DNA from: AM-2324 sp042091035
GTDB taxonomy: Bacteria > Bacteroidota > Bacteroidia > Chitinophagales > Saprospiraceae
Direction of reading: 5' to 3'
Assembly: GCA_042091035.1 (NCBI GenBank)
Contig: JBELIG010000027.1
Location: 1 to 22,631, forward strand
Length of the DNA stretch: 22,631 bases
Shown: positions 14,023 to 20,692 of the stretch, piece by piece
Position numbering within the stretch: position 1 is the first letter of the stretch
Layout of the letters: every line of letters starts with the position of its first letter
Position numbers and translations under genes: made by a program
Notes under the pieces: generated by a model
The model's input: only the letters and a program-made list of their open reading frames with translations
What the model was told of the DNA's origin: nothing
Databases searched by the model: none

Positions 14023-15252
14023 ATGATGAAGCCTGAAACAAAAAGGTTACAGATATCTTTACTAGACTTAGCTAAAAAATACGGTTCACCTCTCTTTCTA
14101 TATGATACTGCTGTTATTAAAAGGCAGTATGATAGGCTTTCAGGAGCCTTTGATGGAATTCCTGTTAAGTTACATTATGCGTGTAAGGCATTGACTAATA
14201 TTGAAATTCTTAAATTTATTCGGAGTTTGGGAGCGGGTTTAGATGCTGTTTCTATTGAGGAAGTCGCCTTGGGGATTCGAGCAGGATTTCCACCTTCAGA
14301 TATATTCTTTACACCAAACAGTATTGCTTTCGAGGAGCTGGTAGAAGCTGCCCACAAAGGTGTTTCAATAAATATTGACAACTTGGATATGCTGGAATTA
14401 TTTGCACAGCAATTTCCGGATAGAGCAATATGTATAAGAATTAATCCCCACATTATGGCTGGAGGAAATCCAAATATTTCTGTGGGTCATATCGATTCCA
14501 AATTTGGAATTTCAATACATCAATTACCGCATGTGCTTAAACTTGTAGATTCTTGGAATATTAAAGTCGAAGGAATACATATGCATACAGGTTCTGATAT
14601 TTTGGACGCCGAAGTCTTTCTTGGTGCTACTGAAATTCTTTTGAACGCTGCCAGATCATTTAAAGATTTGCGCTTTATTGATTTTGGATCAGGATTTAAA
14701 GTTCCCTATAAGAAAGGAGATATAGAGACAAACGTAGAAGTTCTTGGCGAATTGATTAGCCAACGGATGAAACGATTTTTTAAAGAATACGGGAGGACCT
14801 TAGATGTTGTTTTTGAACCAGGTAAATTTTTAGTCTCGGAGGCTGGAGTACTTCTTAGTTCAGTGAATATTGTAAAGATTACACCCTCTACCTTATTCGC
14901 CGGAATGGATACTGGGTTTAATCATCTTATCCGTCCGATGCTTTACGGAGCATATCATCACATAGAAAACATTAGTAACCCAAGTGGCAATCCACGAATA
15001 TATAATGTTGTGGGGTATCTTTGTGAGACAGATACTTTTGCAGTAAATAGAAGAATCAATGAGGTTCGGGTTGGCGATGTATTGTGTTTCCAGAATGCAG
15101 GGGCTTATTGTTTTAGTATGGCATCGAACTACAACTCTAGGCTTAGACCAGCAGAAGTTATAATTCATGAGGGTAAGGATTACCTTATTCGTAGGCGTGA
15201 ATCTTTTGAAGATCTTATCAAATTACAAAAATCTACAGGTCTCTTCGATTAA
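14023..15252 (+). CDS. lysA: Diaminopimelate decarboxylase
   Basis: 409 aa, typical for LysA. It decarboxylates meso-diaminopimelate to L-lysine, the last step of lysine synthesis, with pyridoxal phosphate. HYACKAL carries the PLP Lys at residue 55; GIHMHTGSDI and FIDFGSGFKVPY are the phosphate-binding and active-site stretches of the alanine-racemase-like barrel. VFEPGKFLVSEAG follows, and GYLCETDTF has the active-site Cys334 and Glu335 supplied across the dimer interface. AGAYCFSMASNYNSRLRPAE near the end is also conserved. Two consecutive ATG codons (14023, 14026) are equally possible starts. Single gene, not in an operon with other lysine genes; valS follows after 129 bp. Confidence 0.95.
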   Translation: MMKPETKRLQISLLDLAKKYGSPLFLYDTAVIKRQYDRLSGAFDGIPVKLHYACKALTNIEILKFIRSLGAGLDAVSIEEVALGIRAGFPPSDIFFTPNSIAFEELVEAAHKGVSINIDNLDMLELFAQQFPDRAICIRINPHIMAGGNPNISVGHIDSKFGISIHQLPHVLKLVDSWNIKVEGIHMHTGSDILDAEVFLGATEILLNAARSFKDLRFIDFGSGFKVPYKKGDIETNVEVLGELISQRMKRFFKEYGRTLDVVFEPGKFLVSEAGVLLSSVNIVKITPSTLFAGMDTGFNHLIRPMLYGAYHHIENISNPSGNPRIYNVVGYLCETDTFAVNRRINEVRVGDVLCFQNAGAYCFSMASNYNSRLRPAEVIIHEGKDYLIRRRESFEDLIKLQKSTGLFD

Positions 15253-15287
15253 AATGAATTTCCTATACTGATATTCTGACTAAAACC

Positions 15288-15295
15288 TATATTTG
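15288..15295 (+). promoter_or_regulatory. Candidate -7 box between lysA and valS
   Basis: TATATTTG, an exact TAnnTTTG match, lies 36 bp after the lysA stop and 86 bp before the valS ATG. No good -33 TTTG stands 17-23 bp upstream. If active it would start a valS leader of about 80 nt that contains the hairpin at 15308-15341. Confidence 0.35.
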
Positions 15296-15307
15296 TGCAC
15301 AAATTTG

Positions 15308-15353
15308 TTGCTTCCTTTGTTCTATAGAAAAAAGGAAGCAATATTAGTTTTTT
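15308..15353 (+). terminator. Strong hairpin before valS: lysA terminator or valS leader element
   Basis: A perfect 11-bp inverted repeat (TTGCTTCCTTT at 15308-15318, complement at 15331-15341, 12-nt loop). A run of six T at 15348-15353 starts 6 nt past the stem. This is most simply the lysA terminator, but it lies downstream of the TATATTTG box, so it could also act within the valS leader. Confidence 0.6.
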
Positions 15354-15381
15354 AGAATACCAAAATTGAAATAAAGTAAGC

Positions 15382-18102
15382 ATGGAATTGTCAACTCGTT
15401 ACAATCCTCAGGAAGTAGAGGGTAAATGGTATGATCACTGGATGGAAAAGAATTATTTTCATTCAGTCCCAGATGAAAGAGAAGCATTTTCAATAGTCAT
15501 ACCTCCGCCAAATGTAACAGGTGTTCTTCACATGGGACACATGCTTAATAATACGATTCAGGATATTCTTATTCGGAAGGCTCGTTTGGATGGAAAAAAT
15601 GCTTGTTGGGTCCCTGGGACAGATCACGCATCCATTGCAACAGAAGCAAAGGTTGTTAAGTTACTTCGTGAGCAGGGTATCAAAAAGTCAGAAATTGGAA
15701 GAGATGCTTTTTTGGAACATGCCTTTGAGTGGAAAGACAAATATGGAGGTATCATTCTGGATCAGCTTAAACGCTTAGGTGCATCTTGTGATTGGGAACG
15801 TACTCGTTTTACCATGGAGGATAAATTATCAGATGCCGTTATTAAAGTTTTTGTAGACTTATATAACAAGGATAAGGTATACCGAGGTCTTCGTATGACT
15901 AATTGGGATCCTGAGGCACAGACTGTTCTTTCCAATGAAGAGGTTATTTATAAAGATGAACAATCTCGATTGTTTCATGTAAGATATCAAATAGAGGGTA
16001 GTGAGGATTACTTGACTATTGCCACTACAAGACCAGAGACTATTCTTGGTGATACAGCTATTGCTGTACATCCTGAAGATGAGCGATATACGCATCTAAA
16101 GGGGAAGAGGGTTATTGTCCCAATGGCCAATAGAAGTATTCCCGTTATTTTTGATAAGTATGTGGACATGGAGTTCGGGACAGGTGCCTTAAAAGTTACT
16201 CCTGCCCATGACATGAATGATAACGAAATTGGCGAGCGTCATGGATTAGAGGTTATTGATGTATTCAATGCTGATGGTAGCATGAGTGAAGCTGCTGGGT
16301 TTTATCCTGGGATGGATCGTTTTGCAGTGCGCAAGCAAATAGCAAAGGATCTTCAAGCATTGGGTAGTATAGTCGAAATAGAAGATTATAAGAATAAAGT
16401 TGGTCGATCAGAACGTACCAATGCAGTTGTGGAACCACGCCTTACAGAGCAATGGTTTTTAGGAATGAAGGATTTTGCAAAAACTGCTCTCGATGCAGTT
16501 TCAAAGGATGAGGTTACCTTCTTCCCTAAGCATTTCTGGAATATGTATAATAATTGGCTGAACGAAGATAATGTCAGAGATTGGTGTATATCTCGTCAGT
16601 TGTGGTGGGGGCAAAGAATTCCAGCGTATTATATAGGGGATCACGTGATCGTTAAAGAAACTGCTGCGGAAGCTCTTGAAGAAGCTAAACGCTTAACAGG
16701 GAACACTGAATTAACGGCAGCTGATCTTAAGCAGGATGAAGATGTGGTAGATACTTGGTTCTCCTCTTGGTTGTGGCCTATTAGTGTCTTTGATGGTTTT
16801 GAATCCCAAGAAGAGTTGAAGTATTATTATCCAACCAATGTTTTGGTAACTGGCTGGGATATTATGTTCTTTTGGGTTGCTCGTATGGTGATGGCTGGTT
16901 ATGAATGGTCAGAGGAATTACTAGGAACTGACTTTGTTAAGAAAAATGGCAAACAACCATTCCATGATGTCTATTTCACGGGTATGGTTCGCGATAATAA
17001 GCGCAGGAAAATGTCCAAGTCATTAGGCAACTCTCCTGATGCACTTGCTCTTATTGATATATACGGTGCAGACGGTGTTCGATTTGGAATGCTATCTTCT
17101 GCAGCTGCAGGAAATGATATCGTATTTGATGCTCCATTTGATGCTGAAACTAAAAAGGCGCTGAATGAGTCTAAATTGTGTGAGCAAGGAAGGAATTTTT
17201 GCAACAAAATGTGGAATGCCCTTCGACTGATCAAAGGTCTTGAAGTTGTTGATGCACCAGCATCTCAAGAGGATGCTGCAATCAATCAGTTAGCTTATGA
17301 TTGGCTTATCAATAAGTATCATTCATTGGTTACAGATCTTGAAAAGTACTATAAGGAATATCGTCTATCAGATGCCATCATGGCCTTGTACTCTTTTATT
17401 TGGGATGATTTCTGCTCTTGGTACCTCGAAATGGTGAAGCCAGAGTATGGTAAACCAATAGATCAAAAGACTAAAGATCAAGCTCTAGATCTTTATGAGC
17501 GATTGATGACCTTACTGCATCCGTTCATGCCATTTGTAACGGAGGAGATTTGGCATGGCTTGAAAGATCGTACTTCAGGAGATGACTGCGTGATTTCTAC
17601 CTATCCGAAAGCCTCGGCTTTTGATGATCAATTGATTAAAAAAGTAGAATTGGCTAAAGATGTTGTTTCAAAGGTTAGAGAGGCTAGAAATAAAAATGGA
17701 CTTAAGGCTAAAGAACTTCTGAAGTTGTTTGTCGAAGCCTCTGATACAGCTAAAGATATGTATCAGACAGATGGTCTAGAAGCAATGGTCATCAAGATGG
17801 CTTATTTAGAGTCCTTTGAATCTTGCTCGGACGAACCAGAAAATAGTATAGATTTTCTTGCACAGACTGATAAATACTTCCTTGTAATTAATAAAGAGAT
17901 TGATGTTGAAGCTGAGCGTGCAACTCTTTTAGCAGACTTAGATTACGCTAAAGGATTCGTGCTTAAGTTAGAAAAGAAATTGAGCAATGAACGATTTGTG
18001 AATAATGCACCGGAACAGGTTGTTTTGAATGAGCGAAAGAAGCTCGCAGACAATCAGGAGAAAATCCGACTTATAGAAGAAAGTATTGCTAGATTAAAAT
18101 AA
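15382..18102 (+). CDS. valS: Valyl-tRNA synthetase
   Basis: 906 aa, a full-length class I synthetase that charges tRNA-Val and edits mischarged threonine. The HIGH motif is HMGH at 50-53 (PPPNVTGVLHMGH) and the KMSKS loop is KMSKS at 543-547. The CP1 editing domain lies in between (~190-370; TIATTRPETILGDTAIAVHP, FGTGALKVTPAHD), followed by DWCISRQLWWGQRIPAYY from residue 400. The anticodon-binding helical domain is about 640-790 (FMPFVTEEIWHGL), and the last ~65 residues are the C-terminal coiled coil that grips the tRNA. The ATG at 15382 gives the standard MELSTRYNPQEVEGKWY opening. The stop codon runs straight into the terminator's A-tract. Confidence 0.98.
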   Translation: MELSTRYNPQEVEGKWYDHWMEKNYFHSVPDEREAFSIVIPPPNVTGVLHMGHMLNNTIQDILIRKARLDGKNACWVPGTDHASIATEAKVVKLLREQGIKKSEIGRDAFLEHAFEWKDKYGGIILDQLKRLGASCDWERTRFTMEDKLSDAVIKVFVDLYNKDKVYRGLRMTNWDPEAQTVLSNEEVIYKDEQSRLFHVRYQIEGSEDYLTIATTRPETILGDTAIAVHPEDERYTHLKGKRVIVPMANRSIPVIFDKYVDMEFGTGALKVTPAHDMNDNEIGERHGLEVIDVFNADGSMSEAAGFYPGMDRFAVRKQIAKDLQALGSIVEIEDYKNKVGRSERTNAVVEPRLTEQWFLGMKDFAKTALDAVSKDEVTFFPKHFWNMYNNWLNEDNVRDWCISRQLWWGQRIPAYYIGDHVIVKETAAEALEEAKRLTGNTELTAADLKQDEDVVDTWFSSWLWPISVFDGFESQEELKYYYPTNVLVTGWDIMFFWVARMVMAGYEWSEELLGTDFVKKNGKQPFHDVYFTGMVRDNKRRKMSKSLGNSPDALALIDIYGADGVRFGMLSSAAAGNDIVFDAPFDAETKKALNESKLCEQGRNFCNKMWNALRLIKGLEVVDAPASQEDAAINQLAYDWLINKYHSLVTDLEKYYKEYRLSDAIMALYSFIWDDFCSWYLEMVKPEYGKPIDQKTKDQALDLYERLMTLLHPFMPFVTEEIWHGLKDRTSGDDCVISTYPKASAFDDQLIKKVELAKDVVSKVREARNKNGLKAKELLKLFVEASDTAKDMYQTDGLEAMVIKMAYLESFESCSDEPENSIDFLAQTDKYFLVINKEIDVEAERATLLADLDYAKGFVLKLEKKLSNERFVNNAPEQVVLNERKKLADNQEKIRLIEESIARLK

Positions 18103-18132
18103 AAAAAGCCCCTGCTACAGGGGCTTTTTTTT
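18103..18132 (+). terminator. Rho-independent terminator of valS
   Basis: GCCCCTG (18108-18114), loop CTA, CAGGGGC (18118-18124), with a flanking A-tract and eight T (18125-18132). It starts at the valS stop codon. Confidence 0.95.
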
Positions 18133-18208
18133 ATCCAAATTAGACCTGTAAGTTAAATTAGTAGAAGTTCAAGTTAAATTACGAACAAATAGTTGTAATT
18201 TAAATATA

Positions 18209-18216
18209 TATATTTG
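18209..18216 (+). promoter_or_regulatory. Orphan -7 promoter box upstream of an orphan terminator
   Basis: TATATTTG is an exact TAnnTTTG match on the plus strand, but no TTTG or TTG lies 17-23 bp upstream. A transcript starting about 7 nt later would run some 130 nt to the terminator at 18321-18354 without a useful reading frame. The match sits in a run of TA repeats and may be chance. Confidence 0.25.
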
Positions 18217-18320
18217 TGTATGTCAGTATTTTAGTACAAATCTTTTGGTTTCCAATTTTTAGGATTCAAATTGGTTTTTGTTGCTGTAAATTCTAATCCA
18301 AACAAATAAGGTTTTATATA

Positions 18321-18354
18321 CAAAAAAGCCTCCTGGTATCAGGAGGCTTTTTTG
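18321..18354. terminator. Strong orphan bidirectional terminator
   Basis: A perfect 15-bp stem (arms 18321-18335 and 18340-18354; core GCCTCCTG/CAGGAGGC, loop GTAT) with A6 and T6 at its outer ends, so it works on both strands. No annotated gene ends at it: valS has its own terminator 190 bp earlier. It implies a short transcript on one strand or the other. Confidence 0.85.
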
Positions 18355-18399
18355 TTTGACTGCAAAATAATGATAGTCCGATCAAATACCTTTCAAGCA

Positions 18400-18486
18400 T
18401 CAGTAATTTATTGCTGTGGTGCTGTTACAACCTGAGGTAACGACTAGGTAGCCGAAAAGAGCAGTGAGTAGGCAAAAAGATTTAAT
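18400..18486 (-). other. Possible tiny lipoprotein-like reading frame without a normal start codon
   Basis: On the minus strand 28 codons read as a basic start (IKSF), a hydrophobic core (CLLTALFGYLVV), then TSGCNSTTAINY and a TGA stop. That is the shape of a lipoprotein signal with the Cys at position 20. The first codon is ATT, no ATG, GTG or TTG is in frame, and a TGA lies two codons upstream. An ATG sits just upstream in another frame. It may be chance or a decayed gene. The orphan terminator lies about 45 nt downstream on the same strand. Confidence 0.15.
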
Positions 18487-18495
18487 GAATCATTT

Positions 18496-19050
18496 ATGTA
18501 TTTAATCAAATTACTTTTTTTTAGCAGTTTTTTTGTTGGTGTGTTCAATTTTGCGCAAACCGATTTTGAAATCAATGATTTAAAGCAAATATGGGACACT
18601 TTTTTTGTGATAGATAAAAGTGAAGATGGAATGAGCGAAGAAGTAGCAATAGCAGATATCTATGTAGAACTAGAAATCGGAAGAAAAAGGGGGGAGAATC
18701 GACATGGCGAGCCCTGTGCTTGTCCGGGAGCATGTTTAGGTATTTGCTCGGTCAGAGTAGGTATTTCACGTGGTTTATCTACTTCAGGTATTTCTGGTTT
18801 TTTAGATGTGGATGATCGCTTAAATGTTGCCCGTATTTATTTTGTAGATGAACTGGATTTTACTAGACCAGAATTGTTAATTGATGAGGATTTATTGATC
18901 GATTTTAAAGATCAAATTGGAGGTAGTTTAGATGGGGTTATCCTTGAGAAAGGACTCTATAATGCGGTGGCGCATAAGGGTAGTGTTCGTATAGATAACA
19001 CAGCGTCACGCTATAAAGGTTATGTAGATGTGAACGTTAGACGTTTTTAA
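18496..19050 (+). CDS. Unknown exported protein with a CxCxxxCxxxC cluster
   Basis: 184 aa. The first 20 residues are a signal peptide (LLFFSSFFVGVFNFA, cleavage before Gln21, or nearby). The mature protein is acidic. Near its middle the only four Cys sit close together at 74, 76, 80 and 84 (GEPCACPGACLGIC), preceded by a basic Lys-Arg-rich stretch (EIGRKRGENRHGE). Residues ~100-184 look beta-rich, with GFLDVDDRLNVARIYFVDEL and a C-terminus YKGYVDVNVRRF. No family is recognised. The Cys spacing could bind a metal or form two disulfides outside the cytoplasm. Monocistronic: a structured region lies upstream and its own terminator at 19114-19154. No Shine-Dalgarno sequence or clear promoter box was found. 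Confidence 0.7.
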   Translation: MYLIKLLFFSSFFVGVFNFAQTDFEINDLKQIWDTFFVIDKSEDGMSEEVAIADIYVELEIGRKRGENRHGEPCACPGACLGICSVRVGISRGLSTSGISGFLDVDDRLNVARIYFVDELDFTRPELLIDEDLLIDFKDQIGGSLDGVILEKGLYNAVAHKGSVRIDNTASRYKGYVDVNVRRF

Positions 19051-19051
19051 G

Positions 19052-19067
19052 TTTAGTTTAAACTAAA
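19052..19067. repeat. Perfect 16-bp palindrome just after a stop codon
   Basis: TTTAGTTTAAACTAAA is its own complement and begins 2 bp after the stop of the Cys-cluster gene. It has no loop and no T-tract, so it looks more like a protein-binding site than a terminator; chance in A/T-rich DNA is possible. Confidence 0.4.
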
Positions 19068-19113
19068 TTGTTCCGATCTAGGACTTCGGATTAATATTTT
19101 CTTTATCTAAGAT

Positions 19114-19154
19114 AAAACCTCAGGAAGCTATTGCAGTGCTTTCTGAGGTTTTTT
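19114..19154 (+). terminator. Terminator of the Cys-cluster protein gene
   Basis: Arms AAAACCTCAGGAAGC (19114-19128) and GCTTTCTGAGGTTTT (19138-19152) pair with one G-U wobble around a 9-nt loop, and a T-tract continues to 19154. The rest of 19155-19340 is A/T-rich, with a near-palindrome around 19238-19253 and no clear gene. Confidence 0.9.
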
Positions 19155-19340
19155 ATACCATCTATACTCGTATTTTGACTATTTTACATGATATTTTGCC
19201 ATTACAAGGATTTGTTTGTTTAAAGTTTAGGATATTTTTTATTTTAAAATAAAATATTGTTTTTAAGTGATTTTGCAATTTTAATTTTATGAGAGTCGCA
19301 TAAAAACAACAAACATCCTTTTTAGATTAAACAAAACATT

Positions 19341-20639
19341 ATGAAACGATATTTATTTTTTGCAATTGCTTGTTCTTTTTTAAGTATTTCCTTGCTTGGT
19401 CAAACAACGCCTAATCCTGTTAGTATGAGTGGATCAATTTCTAATGCCAATGCATTTGGAGTTGAAGGCACTTTAGGTTTTCATAATTCAGTTACATATT
19501 ATTTACACTGGGATGCAAATTATATATACTTCGGTTTTGATGGAGGTAACAATTGGGATAATCAGGATTTATATTTCGTGGCAATTGATACGGAAGATAA
19601 TGCGGGAACCTCTTCCGGAATTTATGGATTGAATTTCTCTAATAGTGTTTTTGATTATTATGCAGTATTTGAAAATCATTATTGTATTTATGGTCCCCTA
19701 GACTTTAATAATGGTTGCACTTTAACACCTGATTATTCACATACTAATCCTAATAATGGAATTGAGCTTTGGGATGTTGAAGGCGGGGATTGGGATATGG
19801 TGTATAGAATAACAGCTAATGATGAAATGGATAGCAGGATTATTTATAATAATATGGGTGGAGAAGTACGCTACAGGGTTTTGTGGTCAGATTTAGGTGT
19901 AACACCTGGAGCAAATCAGGGAATTGCTGTATCCTACTGGATGAATAATGGCAGTATAAGTAATATTTGGTCGGTATTTCCAACTAATAATTCTACTGGT
20001 GCAGTAAATCAGACAATGACTAAAAAGTTAAAGTTCTCATCAACTGGTTCAGGTGTTAATCCAAGTACTGCTGGAACTGAAGTTGATCTAGCGGTGTCGT
20101 TACCTATCGAACTTATTAACTTTAGTGTGACAGCTTTTCAAACTAATACTTTTATTCAATGGAATACTGTTTCCGAATACAAAAGCTCACATTTTGAAGT
20201 TGAGCATTCAACAGATGGAATTCTGTTTGAGTCTCTAGGAAGGCTAGAGACAGCAGGTGAAAGTTCTGTGCTTCAATATTACAATTTTGAACATACTGAA
20301 CCTGTATCTGGGTCTAATTACTATCGATTGGCCCATTATGACCTAGATGGCACATTAAGTTATTCAGATATTAGAGCAGTAGATCTTAGCAAGAATATAT
20401 CAATTAAGGTATTCCCTAATCCTGTGAAAGATATCCTTACTATATCATCTGTAGAAGATTTTAATTTAGAATCAATTGAGATTTATGATATGCAAGGTGT
20501 CTTAGTCGAAACATTGAACACGCTGGGTGATAGAAATGATATTGAGCTTAGCACAAACGATTGGAAGGTTGGTATCTATCAAGTTGTTTTGCTTCAGTCA
20601 GATGGGACAGTATCGGTTCAGAATATAATTAAGCAATAA
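19341..20639 (+). CDS. Secreted protein with CBM9-like domain and T9SS type A sorting domain
   Basis: 432 aa. The signal peptide runs to about residue 20 (SISLLGQ). Residues ~25-235 look like a CBM9/DOMON-like beta-sandwich of the kind found in sugar-binding and glucodextranase C-terminal modules: HWDANYIYFGFDGGNNWDN and DLYFVAIDTEDNAG, then YRVLWSDLGVTPG. A beta-rich spacer follows (~250-350), beginning LPIELINFSVTAF, the linker often seen ahead of T9SS tails. The last ~75 residues, from IKVFPNPVKDILTIS to GIYQVVLLQSDGTVSV, are a type A sorting domain, which directs export through the type IX system and usually cell-surface attachment. The ligand is unknown. Monocistronic; its terminator begins at the stop codon and is shared with the convergent gene. 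Confidence 0.88.
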   Translation: MKRYLFFAIACSFLSISLLGQTTPNPVSMSGSISNANAFGVEGTLGFHNSVTYYLHWDANYIYFGFDGGNNWDNQDLYFVAIDTEDNAGTSSGIYGLNFSNSVFDYYAVFENHYCIYGPLDFNNGCTLTPDYSHTNPNNGIELWDVEGGDWDMVYRITANDEMDSRIIYNNMGGEVRYRVLWSDLGVTPGANQGIAVSYWMNNGSISNIWSVFPTNNSTGAVNQTMTKKLKFSSTGSGVNPSTAGTEVDLAVSLPIELINFSVTAFQTNTFIQWNTVSEYKSSHFEVEHSTDGILFESLGRLETAGESSVLQYYNFEHTEPVSGSNYYRLAHYDLDGTLSYSDIRAVDLSKNISIKVFPNPVKDILTISSVEDFNLESIEIYDMQGVLVETLNTLGDRNDIELSTNDWKVGIYQVVLLQSDGTVSVQNIIKQ

Positions 20640-20675
20640 AAAAAAGCTCCGGTTAATTAAACCGGAGCTTTTTTT
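20640..20675. terminator. Bidirectional terminator shared by the two T9SS cargo genes
   Basis: AAGCTCCGGTT and AACCGGAGCTT around loop AATTA, with an A-tract on the left and seven T (20669-20675) on the right. It lies directly after the plus-strand stop codon and 17 bp beyond the minus-strand one. Confidence 0.95.
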
Positions 20676-20692
20676 ATTAGAAACTAAAAGGA

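Larger units (their letters stand above)
18133..18495. other. 363-bp region without a normal gene
   Basis: No reading frame of ordinary length and start is present. It holds a TATATTTG box (18209-18216), a weak hairpin CCAATTT/AAATTGG (18252-18274) followed by five T, a strong orphan terminator (18321-18354), and several short minus-strand frames. One of these frames has a lipoprotein-like signal (18400-18486); another (18231-18323, TTG start, stop TAA) reads as about 30 codons ending NPKNWKPKDLY. Small RNA, tiny genes or gene remnants are all possible. Confidence 0.6.

Noticed and set aside
18312..18401. A 28-codon minus-strand frame starting MLERYLIGLSLF whose ATG overlaps the stop of the lipoprotein-like frame
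   Set aside because: Its second half runs through the terminator stem, so its codons are explained by the hairpin; likely chance.
19231..19260. A/T palindrome TTTATTTTAAAATAAA upstream of the first T9SS cargo gene
   Set aside because: In such A/T-rich DNA this can easily occur by chance; no repeat copy or promoter box is aligned with it.
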